Assembly: GCA_028709785.1 (NCBI GenBank)
Contig: JAQUTK010000012.1
Span: 30,738 to 94,737, forward strand
DNA: 64,000 bases
Direction: 5' to 3'
Source of the DNA: Bacteroidales bacterium
GTDB lineage: Bacteria; Bacteroidota; Bacteroidia; Bacteroidales; JAQUTK01
Part shown: piece after piece, positions 26,106 through 35,537 of the stretch
Layout of the letters: the number at the start of each line of letters is the position of its first letter
How positions within the stretch are numbered: position 1 is the first letter of the stretch
Program-made: the position numbers and the translations under genes
The notes under the pieces: generated by a model
Database searches by the model: none
Told to the model about the DNA's origin: nothing
What the model saw: only the letters and a program-made list of their open reading frames with translations

Positions 26106-27764
26106 TCAAATCTTTACCTTCCCATGCAATAAAGATGGGTCCTTATCATCTGGATTGATGATCACAATCATATTATATTCTACTCCTTTTTCAAGGACTT
26201 TGCCACAGGTAAGTTCGACATTCGTTTTTTCATAAGGCTTCAGTCCCTTAACCTTCCCTGTTGCAACTACCACCTCTTTCTTATCCGCGGTAGTATAGAC
26301 GATCTTCAGTTTGGCACTCTTTGAAGCAACCTGCCCAAAGTTCTGAACTTCAACATTCAAATTAAAACCATTCTCTGCGGATGTTATCTTGGGCAGACAG
26401 GGGGAAAGAATGGGTTCGATGAACTTTACGTACGGCAGACGGGCATATCCAAACAAGAGCTCCCCTTTGATTGTCTTGCCAAGCATCTTAGCTGCAAATT
26501 CATCTTCAGAAATACCATTCCCTTCTCCATGAAAGGTCACGATCAAATCCTTTCCCGAATTCTCAGTTTTCAGTACCTTGCAACCTTTGCCGTAGTTTAC
26601 TGTTTCAGCCTCACCGAAGCGCAAAGAGTTTATATCAATGTCGGATTGTGGGTCAAATCCTTCCTCTGCGGCAATCTTTACACGAATGGTTTTTGTCTTT
26701 TGTGTAATTGGGCTCTTGTCAAGTATTGTAAGTAAACGTCCTGTAGTCAAAGGAATACAGATATTCTTCGAACTATGATTATCATTGGCCTTGTCCTCGT
26801 TTTTCAAAGTATCAATCACCGCAAAATTTGCCTGAATAGCACGGCCATATTGGTCTTGGTATATTTTTAGACGTTCATACTTGAACCACTCTTCGACCTT
26901 GCCGTCCTCTCGCACAGAAACTCCCGGTAAATAGGCTTCTCCTGATTCCCATTTCCAGTTACGACCATCTTTGGATCGAAGATAATAGGCTGCACGTCCA
27001 AGCCAATCGTTGACAATCAGATTGTACTGAATGTTATCACGCCAGATCACAGGATCTTCAAAACGGCCACGGATATTGGGATAAGCCCTTTTTTCAGATA
27101 TTTGGTTGTAGGCAGATACACCTGTCTGGCTGAACCATACACCGCCCCCACGACACACCATCATATAGGAACCATCTTCACGTTGCGCAAAAGTCAGGTT
27201 GGACAAACCTTCTATTATATTCCTGTCACGATTTAAGAACTCAAACTTTTTATACGTCCAAGGGCCATTACATCCGTCTGCAATGTAATAACCATCGATA
27301 ACATAGAGAACATATCTCCCATCTTTCAATCTGTAAACTTCAGGATTATGCCCTTTTCCAATCGTGTCTTTTACCACAAACGGGCCATATTGATTATCTG
27401 AAACCGAATTAAATACTGTCGAACCCGGCCAGGTAGCATGTCCCCTCGGCGAACTTTCAAGCCATCCACATACAAAAAGATGGTATTTGCCATCCTCGCA
27501 CTTTTTGATGTTTCCACCCCAGTACGACCATTTCCTATTTTCAATACCATTATCAATGTATCTGGGAATTACACCTTCTGCACCCCAAGTATCAGAAGTA
27601 AGTTTACCGACACTCTTCATCGGTTTGAATAGATCCATAAATCGTCCACCTTGAACGAGATTCTCCCATCCAGCCGGGCGAATACGCTCTTCAATTTGTG
27701 CCATTGCCTCATTGCCTATCACTAAGAAGGTCACCAATACGATAAGAATTTGTTTTGTCTTCAT
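26106..27764 (-). CDS. Secreted five-bladed beta-propeller protein, GH43/GH117-like
   Basis: This 552-residue protein has a signal peptide (about 1-22, ending NEAMAQ). Repeated blade signatures follow: WSYWGGNIKKCEDGKYHLF, GHNPEVYRLKDGRYVLYV, LTFAQREDGSYMMV and FEDPVIWRDNIQYNLIV. These resemble the propeller of GH43-clan glycosidases. The C-terminal ~100 residues (from about LSPCLPKITSAENGF) look like an Ig-like or CARDB-type beta-sandwich. I cannot assign the acid/base pair with confidence, so family number and substrate stay open. It ends before the 68-nt palindrome and is transcribed separately from the GH20 unit. Confidence 0.7.
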   Translation of the reverse strand: MKTKQILIVLVTFLVIGNEAMAQIEERIRPAGWENLVQGGRFMDLFKPMKSVGKLTSDTWGAEGVIPRYIDNGIENRKWSYWGGNIKKCEDGKYHLFVCGWLESSPRGHATWPGSTVFNSVSDNQYGPFVVKDTIGKGHNPEVYRLKDGRYVLYVIDGYYIADGCNGPWTYKKFEFLNRDRNIIEGLSNLTFAQREDGSYMMVCRGGGVWFSQTGVSAYNQISEKRAYPNIRGRFEDPVIWRDNIQYNLIVNDWLGRAAYYLRSKDGRNWKWESGEAYLPGVSVREDGKVEEWFKYERLKIYQDQYGRAIQANFAVIDTLKNEDKANDNHSSKNICIPLTTGRLLTILDKSPITQKTKTIRVKIAAEEGFDPQSDIDINSLRFGEAETVNYGKGCKVLKTENSGKDLIVTFHGEGNGISEDEFAAKMLGKTIKGELLFGYARLPYVKFIEPILSPCLPKITSAENGFNLNVEVQNFGQVASKSAKLKIVYTTADKKEVVVATGKVKGLKPYEKTNVELTCGKVLEKGVEYNMIVIINPDDKDPSLLHGKVKI

Positions 27765-27926
27765 GTTATTTCATTCATTATTATACAGGGCGCAAAGTAA
27801 AACAATATTTTCTTTTCTCTGATGCTATTATATTGGATTTATATGATTCAAAGAGACATTAACATCAATCCAAGGCCCATCAATTTGTTTTTTCGGGTAA
27901 TTAAGGTTTTCTTTCATATTAATGAA

Positions 27927-27934
27927 TAACTTTG
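27927..27934 (+). promoter_or_regulatory. Candidate -7 box for the PBP1A gene
   Basis: TAACTTTG matches TAnnTTTG exactly, 22 nt before the ATG at 27957. The -33 position holds only a T-rich run (27907-27910). Confidence 0.5.
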
Positions 27935-27956
27935 TCGCTGTTTTTACGAAGGCAAA

Positions 27957-30440
27957 ATGAAACGCATGACATTACAAGGTTTAAAAACACTAGTGAAAGA
28001 ATCATTGTCTCGCGGAAAGAGATGGCTTTCATCAAAGAATAAAGGATGCTCCCACTTGGAGAGTGTTTTGGTTTCCTGCTTTCAAACCTGCAGGAGCTAC
28101 GTGAAAAGATATAAATCTTATTATCGCCAATCTCCATGGCATAAGAAGACAGCCCTTTCTATAGCAACCTTTATACTCTTTTTTTTGATTTACCTGGTAA
28201 TGGTGGATATCAACTTCCTTTGGTTGTTTGGTAAATCGCCAAGTATGTCCATGATTAAGAATCCCCAGCAAAGTGAAGCATCGTTTATTTACACGGCTGA
28301 TGGAAAGCCGCTCGGCAAGTATTTTCGTGAGAACAGAACTCCGGTAGAATACGAAGAGATTTCCCCTCTTTTGATCAAGACACTCATTTGTACAGAAGAC
28401 GAACGTTTTTATGAGCACTTTGGAGTGGATCTGGAAGGCCTTTTTTCAGCTGTAAAGGATATGACTCAGGGAAAAGCACGCGGAGCCAGTACAATCACCC
28501 AGCAACTGGTAAAAAACATGTTTAAGGTTCGTTCCCAATACTCCAGAGGGCTTTTGGGCTATATTCCGGGAGTGAAATTACTGATCATGAAGTCGAAAGA
28601 GTGGATTACAGCAGTGAAAATTGAAATGAGGTATTCAAAAAAAGAGATTCTGACCATGTATCTCAATACCGTTGATTTCGGGAGTAATGCTTATGGAATA
28701 AAAACAGCCTGCAAAACTTATTTTAAATCGACGCCAAAGGATATCACCATTGAACAGTCCGCAACATTGGTCGGATTATTAAAAGCAACTACTACCTATA
28801 ATCCACGTGTCAATCCGAAGAACAGCCTAAAACGACGCAATGTAGTATTGGATAATCTGTTTTCTCATCACCTGATATCTGCCACCGAACTGGATTCTCT
28901 GAAAAAAATTCCGATACGCTTAAACTATAGCGTTGAAAGTAATTACGATGGTGAAGCTCTTTATTTTAGAGAAGCAGTTGCAGAGTATTTGAAAGAATGG
29001 TGCAAGGATAATAATATGGATCTCTATTCCGATGGATTGAGAATATATACAACGCTGGATTCCCGCATGCAAAAGTATGCAGAGATAGCTGTGGATAAGC
29101 AAATGCGCATTGTGCAAAACAACTTCAATAACCATTGGGGGCGCGAGAATCCCTGGCAGGATGCCAACCACAAAGAGATTGTGAATTTTATCGAAGATAT
29201 TGCTAAAGGGACCTTAGCCTACAAAGCTTTGCAGTCAAGATATCCGGATCAACCGGACTCAGCGACATTCTATCTAAATAAGCCTCATCGTCTTAAAGTT
29301 TTTGACTACAAAGTTGGCGTCAAAGATACCACGTTCAGCACAATGGACTCCATCCGCTACATGGAGCGTTTTATGCATACGGGATTTGTCTCAATCGAAC
29401 CTCAAACAGGATATGTAAAAGCCTGGGTTGGTGATATAAATTTCGATACATGGAAATATGACAAGGTACTGTCCAAACGCCAACCAGGTTCAACTTTCAA
29501 ACTCTTTGTTTATGCCACAGCACTTAATAAAGGGTTAGCTCCATGCGACACTCGAGTGGATCAATATATTGCTTGGGATGTTATGGATAAAGGTGAAATG
29601 AAGAAATGGACTCCCCGTAATGCGAATGGTGTTTATACAGGCGAATCGATGACCCTTAAAGCTGCTTTCGCCAGATCAATTAACACTATCGCTGTACAGC
29701 TTGCTAAAGAGTTTGGCGTTGAAGAGGTTATTAAAACAGCTTATGCAATGGGGATTAAAACGCAGCTAAATAACATTCCATCCGTTTCACTTGGTTCATC
29801 TGACGTCTCACTGCTTGAGCTGGTAAATGCTTATTGCACCGTGATCAATGATGGTATGACCCATGATCCGATATTGGTTACCCGTATAGTGGATCATGAG
29901 GGAAAAGTGCTATTCGAGCACAAACCTGTGCAAACACAAGCCATTCCATACGAGACAGCCTTTCTGATGACACAATTGCTTCGTGCCGGACTGACTGAAT
30001 ATAATGCCACTTCACAAAATCTGTGGACCTATGATATTTTTCGTGATGGTACTGAGTTTGGAGGGAAAACAGGTACTTCATCAAACCATTCGGATGCCTG
30101 GTTTGTAGGTGTTTCTCCAAATCTGGTGGGAGGAGCCTGGGTGGGAGGCGAACACAGAAGCGTTCATTTCAGAACCGGCAAGCTGGGAGAAGGTAGTAAA
30201 ACCGCATTACCAATCTTTGGTTACTTTATGGAACAGGTGCTTAAAGATGATAACCTGGCTAAATACAGAGCCAAATTCCCAAAGCCAAAACAAAAGATAG
30301 AGAAATCGTACGACTGCCAGTCACATCGTCCGGCAAATGACTCTATCGACGGATTGGAAGGGGATAGTCTGCAATTAGATGTTATTGATAATCTTGATGA
30401 TGTTGATGCCATGAATGAAAGTGATTCCATCATGCCATGA
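27957..30440 (+). CDS. Class A penicillin-binding protein 1A
   Basis: This bifunctional peptidoglycan synthase has 827 residues: a basic cytoplasmic segment of about 60 residues, a membrane anchor at about 65-91, a GT51 glycosyltransferase domain and a transpeptidase domain. In the GT51 domain TEDERFYEHFGVD carries the catalytic Glu147, and RGASTITQQLVKNMF follows. The transpeptidase domain has the active-site serine in GSTFK (Ser512) and GGKTGTSSNHSDAWF further on. It polymerises lipid II and cross-links the peptides. The C-terminal ~40 residues are acidic and low in complexity. It is monocistronic. Confidence 0.96.
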   Translation: MKRMTLQGLKTLVKESLSRGKRWLSSKNKGCSHLESVLVSCFQTCRSYVKRYKSYYRQSPWHKKTALSIATFILFFLIYLVMVDINFLWLFGKSPSMSMIKNPQQSEASFIYTADGKPLGKYFRENRTPVEYEEISPLLIKTLICTEDERFYEHFGVDLEGLFSAVKDMTQGKARGASTITQQLVKNMFKVRSQYSRGLLGYIPGVKLLIMKSKEWITAVKIEMRYSKKEILTMYLNTVDFGSNAYGIKTACKTYFKSTPKDITIEQSATLVGLLKATTTYNPRVNPKNSLKRRNVVLDNLFSHHLISATELDSLKKIPIRLNYSVESNYDGEALYFREAVAEYLKEWCKDNNMDLYSDGLRIYTTLDSRMQKYAEIAVDKQMRIVQNNFNNHWGRENPWQDANHKEIVNFIEDIAKGTLAYKALQSRYPDQPDSATFYLNKPHRLKVFDYKVGVKDTTFSTMDSIRYMERFMHTGFVSIEPQTGYVKAWVGDINFDTWKYDKVLSKRQPGSTFKLFVYATALNKGLAPCDTRVDQYIAWDVMDKGEMKKWTPRNANGVYTGESMTLKAAFARSINTIAVQLAKEFGVEEVIKTAYAMGIKTQLNNIPSVSLGSSDVSLLELVNAYCTVINDGMTHDPILVTRIVDHEGKVLFEHKPVQTQAIPYETAFLMTQLLRAGLTEYNATSQNLWTYDIFRDGTEFGGKTGTSSNHSDAWFVGVSPNLVGGAWVGGEHRSVHFRTGKLGEGSKTALPIFGYFMEQVLKDDNLAKYRAKFPKPKQKIEKSYDCQSHRPANDSIDGLEGDSLQLDVIDNLDDVDAMNESDSIMP

Positions 30441-30530
30441 GATTTATTACAGGCTCACAATATCTCATGTAATATTCCAGAACATTATTCGTTTCTATTT
30501 AGAATTGGATATTATTCTTTAAAAGTTTTC

Positions 30531-30538
30531 TATCTTTG
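30531..30538 (+). promoter_or_regulatory. Candidate promoter of the DUF2723 gene
   Basis: TATCTTTG followed by C matches the -7 consensus, with TTGG at 30505-30508 (gap 23 nt). The ATG is at 30592. Confidence 0.5.
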
Positions 30539-30591
30539 CCCGTATTTAAGCTGTATACAAAGTAAGTATAATTTATAACGACTATAATTGA

Positions 30592-33500
30592 ATGAAAAAT
30601 TACAAGCTACTGAACAATCTTTTCGGATGGATCAGTTTTGTCATTGCTGCCATTGTCTATATCCTGACCACGGAGTCTTCCGCAAGTTTTTGGGATTGCA
30701 GTGAATTTATCTCTTCCGCATTTAAACTTGAAGTAGGACACCCCCCCGGAGCACCATTCTTTATGCTTTGTGCCAACCTCTTTACTCACTTTACATCCGA
30801 TGTGACGATGGTGGGAAAGATGGTCAACATATTCTCGGCATTGTGTAGTGCCGCAACCATTCTGTTCCTTTTCTGGACCATTACGCATCTGGCAAAAAAG
30901 ATTGCCTGCAAGGATGGAGAAGTTCCTTCTCTGGCGCAATCTATTGCTATCCTGGGTAGTGGTATGGTGGGCGCTTTGGCGTATGCCTTCTCGGATACTT
31001 TCTGGTTTTCAGCTGTTGAAGGTGAAGTTTATGCTTTTTCATCACTCTTTACTGCGGTTGTCTTTTGGGTGATTCTGAAGTGGGAAGAGCATGCAGACGA
31101 ACCGCATTCGGACCGTTGGATTGTGCTTATTGCTTATCTGATGGGGCTTTCCATAGGTGTTCACCTTCTCAACCTTCTGGCTATCCCTGCCATTGCTTTG
31201 GTCTTTTATTACAAGAAATTCTCAGATACAAACTGGAAAGGCACATTGATGGCTCTTCTTGTTTCTTTTGTGATTGTCGGAGTCTTAATGTATGGATTGA
31301 TTCCCGGTATGGTACATGTGGCAGGATGGTTTGAACTTTTCTTTGTCAATACACTTTCAATGCCTTTCAATACGGGCGTTCTGGTTTATTGCCTCTTGGT
31401 TATCATTGCGGTGATTTGGGGCGTTTATGAGAGTGGACAGGGGAAAAACCGCATTCGTGCAAATAGCTCCTTCATCGTTTCTGCAATTCTGATGGGAGCT
31501 CCGTTTATCGGATCCAGTCTGATTATAGGTATTCTTTTGAGCGTGGCACTTGGCCTCTTCCTCTTTATGAAGAAGGAGATCAACTACCGTGTGATGAATA
31601 CGACTTTGCTCTCCATGATGGTTATGGCAATCGGATATTCTTCATATGCGGTCATTATCATCCGCGCCTCGGCAAATACGCCGATGAGCCAGAACGCTCC
31701 GAAAGATGTGTTCACATTGGAAAGCTACCTGAACCGCGAACAGTATGGAGAACGTCCGTTACTCTACGGACAGACCTTCGTCGCTGATGTACAGCGTGAA
31801 GCGCAAGGAAACGGCTGTGTTCCTGTTTATAAAGAAGGGGCTCCGACATATGCCCGCGATATAAAGAAAGATCCGAATGAAAAAGACAGATATATCGTTT
31901 CCGGACACAAATCCACGCCTGTCTATCAGCCGGAACTCTGTATGCTCTTTCCACGTATGTACAGTAGCGCCGAAGAGATGGGGCATGTCAGCGAATATAA
32001 GCGGTGGTCCAATTTCGAAGGTACTCCGGTAACAGTCAATAACTGCGGAGAGACAAAGACAGTGATGAAGCCTACGTTTATGGAAAACATGCGTTTCTTC
32101 TTCAGCTATCAGCTCGGATACATGTATTTCCGCTATTTCATGTGGAACTACTCCGGTCGTCAGAACGATATTCAAGGACACGGAGAGATACAAAATGGAA
32201 ATGTGCTCACCGGGTTCAACTTTATCGACAAACAGTTTGTGGGTGATCAGACCAAACTGCCACCGGAGATGGCTAATAACAAGGGACGTAATGTCTATTA
32301 CATGCTCCCGTTGCTATTGGGTATTCTCGGACTTGCTTTCCAAATCGGACGTGGAAAGAAAGGTGAACAGACCTTCTTTGTCACTTTCATGCTCTTCTTT
32401 ATGACGGGTATCGCAATTGTCCTTTACCTGAACCAGTATCCGAACCAGCCGCGTGAACGTGACTATGCCTATGCCGGATCGTTTTATGCGTTCGCAATAT
32501 GGATCGGTCTGGGCACATATGCGCTTTTCAAAGGATTAAGCCGTTATGCACCCAAAACCATCAGCAGTATCATCGCGGTCGTTCTGACCTTGCTGGTACC
32601 GGTTCAGATGATCAGTCAGACGTGGGACGATCACGACCGTTCAGGCCGTACCGTATGCCCCGACTTTGGCGCCAATTATCTCAATTCGTGCGAGCCAAAT
32701 GCGATCATATTCACCAATGGAGACAATGATACATTCCCATTATGGTATCTACAGGAAGTAGAAGGAGTACGCAGGGATGTTCGGGTTTGTAACCTTAGCT
32801 ATTTGCAGACAGACTGGTATATTGATCAGATGAAACGAGAGGCATATGAATCACAGCCGCTTCCTATTACCTGGACACGCGATCAGTATGTGCAGGGAAA
32901 ACGCGATTACGCTTATGTATTAGACAGGATTAATCAACCTCTTGATCTTAAAACAGCTTTGGAATTTGTCAAATCAGACGATCCAAGAATGAAGAAAATC
33001 CCTGGCTACTCTGTCGAAGTGGACTATATCCCCTCTAAGCAACTATTCTTACCGGTTGATTCGACACAGGTGATACAATCAGGCACATTGAAACCTGAAG
33101 CTGCAGGTGCTATCGCTAAACAGATAGATTTCAACTTCAAAAACAAGATGGCATTGGGCAAGCAAGAACTAATGATTCTGGAAATGTTGGAAAAGAATAA
33201 CTGGCAGCGTCCAATATATTATGCCGTATCAGTGGGAAGCGACCAATTTTTGGGTATGACCAAAAACTTTGCTCAAACCGGACTTGCCTATCAGATTGTA
33301 CCCGTCAATCAAGCCGGTCCCAGCGTTGACACAGATAAAATGTATGACAACATGATGCATAAGTTCCGCTTTGGAGGCATCGATAAGCCGGGTGTTTATC
33401 TCGATGAAAATGTAATGTCTATGTGTAGGACGCTTCGTTCAATGTTCTGCAAACTTGCAGAGGCATTGGTTGAAAAGGGAGACAAAGAAAGAGCAAAACA

Positions 33501-33810
33501 AGCACTTCTTTACTGTCAGGAAAAGATTCCTGTAAGTAATGTTCCTTATAGTTATCATGCGATTGCTCTTGGAGAATGTTTTTATAAAGTAGGTGAAAAA
33601 GAAAAAGCAGCTGCAGTAATGGAAGATATTATGGATAACACCAAGAAAACATTGGAATGGTATTTTAGTCTGACTGACAAACAGATGAGAGGGGCAAAAG
33701 AAGACATACAATTTCAATTAGCAATCTATAAAGAAGTGTTGCGTGTGTACCAGACGTATGAACCTGAGCGCATGCAACAGCATAAAGATTATCTGAATAA
33801 CTTGCAATAA
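30592..33810 (+). CDS. DUF2723 (TMEM260-like) polytopic membrane protein, probable glycosyltransferase
   Basis: This 1,072-residue protein is typical of Bacteroidetes DUF2723 proteins. The N-terminal ~330 residues carry many membrane helices and the conserved SFWDCSEFI and GHPPGAPFF motifs near residues 50-75; an acidic loop early in the protein is a hallmark of GT-C glycosyltransferases. More helices lie at about 575-690, then a soluble region with INNGDNDTFPLWYLQE-like sequence (exact start FTNGDNDTFPLWYLQ) and helical, TPR-like repeats near the C terminus (ALVEKGDKERAKQALLY). Its eukaryotic relative TMEM260 is a protein O-mannosyltransferase, so protein O-glycosylation in the envelope is a reasonable guess. 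It is followed within 10 bp by a CE4 deacetylase and queG. Confidence 0.85.
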   Translation: MKNYKLLNNLFGWISFVIAAIVYILTTESSASFWDCSEFISSAFKLEVGHPPGAPFFMLCANLFTHFTSDVTMVGKMVNIFSALCSAATILFLFWTITHLAKKIACKDGEVPSLAQSIAILGSGMVGALAYAFSDTFWFSAVEGEVYAFSSLFTAVVFWVILKWEEHADEPHSDRWIVLIAYLMGLSIGVHLLNLLAIPAIALVFYYKKFSDTNWKGTLMALLVSFVIVGVLMYGLIPGMVHVAGWFELFFVNTLSMPFNTGVLVYCLLVIIAVIWGVYESGQGKNRIRANSSFIVSAILMGAPFIGSSLIIGILLSVALGLFLFMKKEINYRVMNTTLLSMMVMAIGYSSYAVIIIRASANTPMSQNAPKDVFTLESYLNREQYGERPLLYGQTFVADVQREAQGNGCVPVYKEGAPTYARDIKKDPNEKDRYIVSGHKSTPVYQPELCMLFPRMYSSAEEMGHVSEYKRWSNFEGTPVTVNNCGETKTVMKPTFMENMRFFFSYQLGYMYFRYFMWNYSGRQNDIQGHGEIQNGNVLTGFNFIDKQFVGDQTKLPPEMANNKGRNVYYMLPLLLGILGLAFQIGRGKKGEQTFFVTFMLFFMTGIAIVLYLNQYPNQPRERDYAYAGSFYAFAIWIGLGTYALFKGLSRYAPKTISSIIAVVLTLLVPVQMISQTWDDHDRSGRTVCPDFGANYLNSCEPNAIIFTNGDNDTFPLWYLQEVEGVRRDVRVCNLSYLQTDWYIDQMKREAYESQPLPITWTRDQYVQGKRDYAYVLDRINQPLDLKTALEFVKSDDPRMKKIPGYSVEVDYIPSKQLFLPVDSTQVIQSGTLKPEAAGAIAKQIDFNFKNKMALGKQELMILEMLEKNNWQRPIYYAVSVGSDQFLGMTKNFAQTGLAYQIVPVNQAGPSVDTDKMYDNMMHKFRFGGIDKPGVYLDENVMSMCRTLRSMFCKLAEALVEKGDKERAKQALLYCQEKIPVSNVPYSYHAIALGECFYKVGEKEKAAAVMEDIMDNTKKTLEWYFSLTDKQMRGAKEDIQFQLAIYKEVLRVYQTYEPERMQQHKDYLNNLQ

Positions 33811-33818
33811 GTTAGCGC

Positions 33819-34442
33819 ATGATTATTGAGCAGCCTCCGTACTTGTTTAGGGCACTCTATCCAAAGGCCATCTGGAGAATGTCTCCGAAAGAGAAAGCAG
33901 TTTATCTGACTTTTGATGACGGACCCATTCCCGAGGTGACTCCTTGGGTATTGGACCTGCTCAACAAGTATCAGATTAAAGCATGTTTCTTTATGGTTGG
34001 AGACAATGTAAAGAAACATCCAGAGATTTTTCAAATGGTCAAAGAGAGAGGCCATCTGGTTGGAAACCATACTTTTAACCATATCCGAGGATATGAAATA
34101 CAAGGAATTCGCTATCTGAAGAATATCGAAGAAACGAACGAGCTTATTCATAGTCCCTATTTTCGTCCTCCTCACGGTCAATTACGCCGTAACCAGTCTC
34201 TTGTACTACATAGAAAATACAAAGTGATTATGTGGGATTTGGTAACCCGTGATTACAGCAATAAGCTGAATGGCGAACAGGTTTTCATGAAAGTCAAAAA
34301 GTATGCCCGCAACGGATCAATCATCGTATTTCACGACTCTCTGAAAGCAGAAAAGAATATGAAATATGCCCTTCCTCTCTCAATAGAATGGCTGTTATCA
34401 CAGGGTTATACTTTCAAAACTTTTGATCAGGCGAAAGAATGA
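33819..34442 (+). CDS. Polysaccharide deacetylase family protein (CE4, NodB domain)
   Basis: A compact 207-residue NodB-homology enzyme. Motif 1 is TFDDGP (Asp33-Asp34: catalytic base and metal ligand), motif 2 is GNHTFNH (His84 and His88 bind the metal) and motif 3 is RPPHGQ (116-121). Motif 5 near the end, IIVFHDS, supplies the catalytic His. No signal peptide is seen, so it may act in the cytoplasm or at the membrane. Such enzymes remove N- or O-acetyl groups from sugars. It lies 8 bp after the DUF2723 gene and overlaps queG by 4 bp, so all three are co-transcribed. The substrate is unknown. Confidence 0.88.
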   Translation: MIIEQPPYLFRALYPKAIWRMSPKEKAVYLTFDDGPIPEVTPWVLDLLNKYQIKACFFMVGDNVKKHPEIFQMVKERGHLVGNHTFNHIRGYEIQGIRYLKNIEETNELIHSPYFRPPHGQLRRNQSLVLHRKYKVIMWDLVTRDYSNKLNGEQVFMKVKKYARNGSIIVFHDSLKAEKNMKYALPLSIEWLLSQGYTFKTFDQAKE

Positions 34443-35356
34443 ATGCCGCCGATCTGATCAAGCAGGAGGCTCTCCGTCTCGGATTGGATGCCTGTGGCAT
34501 CGCAAAAGCGGAGGCTGTTGATGAGGAAGAGGCTGGTCACTTTCAGACATGGATCACAGAAGGATTCCATGGAGGAATGAGCTATCTGGAGCGCAACAAA
34601 GAACTCCGGAATGACCCGCGGTTACTTGTAGAGAATGCCCGCTCCATCATAGTTGTCGCACTCAATTACTACCCGCATAAACACCAGCATCCTACCGCTC
34701 CCCAGATTGCCCGGTATGCCTACGGAATGGACTATCACTTCGTTCTGAAAGAGAAACTAACCAACTTGCTACTATTTATCAACCGGAATATCGCACCTGC
34801 TCAAGGCAGATGCTTTGTTGATTCAGCGCCTGTGATGGAGAGTTACTGGGCATGGAAAGCAGGGATCGGTTGGAGAGGAAAAAATCACCTTATCATTCTT
34901 CCACACAGAGGGTCTTATTTCTTCCTTGGGGAACTCATATTAGATCTTGCACTTCCCCCCGACACTCCGATGAATTCACATTGTGGCACATGTACCTCCT
35001 GTCAGGATGCTTGTCCGACTTGCGCCTTTGTTTCACCACAAATATTAAATGCACAACGATGTATCTCCTACCAGACCATAGAGAACCATAAAGAGATTCC
35101 GAAAGAGGTCAGTGATCTTTTTGGCAACCGAATTTACGGATGTGACCGCTGTCAGGAAGTCTGTCCTTACAATCGATTCGCAACGCCACACACCTGCAAA
35201 AACCTCCTACCAACGAATGAATTCATCTCCATGGATCATGATGACTGGATTAATCTGGATAAAGTAACCTTCAACCGACTCTTCAAGAAGTCCGCCATAC
35301 AGAGAGGTGGCTATGTCAAACTAAGAGAGCAACTGAACCGAATCTCCGGGAAATAA
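34439..35356 (+). CDS. queG: Epoxyqueuosine reductase QueG
   Basis: QueG catalyses the last step of queuosine synthesis in tRNA, reducing epoxyqueuosine with a cobalamin cofactor and two [4Fe-4S] clusters. It has 305 residues, slightly shorter than the E. coli enzyme because the C-terminal repeats are missing, as in other Bacteroidetes. VDSAPVMESYWAWKAGIGW is the active-site region, CGTCTSCQDACPT gives most ligands of the first cluster, and CDRCQEVCPYN those of the second. It overlaps the CE4 gene (ATGA). The functional link to the upstream envelope genes is not obvious. Confidence 0.95.
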   Translation: MNAADLIKQEALRLGLDACGIAKAEAVDEEEAGHFQTWITEGFHGGMSYLERNKELRNDPRLLVENARSIIVVALNYYPHKHQHPTAPQIARYAYGMDYHFVLKEKLTNLLLFINRNIAPAQGRCFVDSAPVMESYWAWKAGIGWRGKNHLIILPHRGSYFFLGELILDLALPPDTPMNSHCGTCTSCQDACPTCAFVSPQILNAQRCISYQTIENHKEIPKEVSDLFGNRIYGCDRCQEVCPYNRFATPHTCKNLLPTNEFISMDHDDWINLDKVTFNRLFKKSAIQRGGYVKLREQLNRISGK

Positions 35357-35537
35357 GCTTCCACAGTCAGATAGGTTTTCTCCTTCTTTCAAAAAATGAT
35401 CTCTATTGATGCTTGCATAGCCAAACATTATACGAATTAAGAGTTCCTTTTTACGATTTAATAGCCATTTTACCCAAATTAATTGCAAAATTTGTACAAA
35501 TGATATTCGAACATCACTAACATTAAATTGAATAATT

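Noticed and set aside
25898..26158. 86-codon plus-strand frame across the 68-nt palindrome
   Set aside because: A frame that reads through both arms of a perfect palindrome, and into the end of the opposite gene, is not credible as a gene.
31712..32193. Two overlapping minus-strand frames inside the DUF2723 gene
   Set aside because: Both are antisense to a well-supported long gene and have no recognisable motif or start region.
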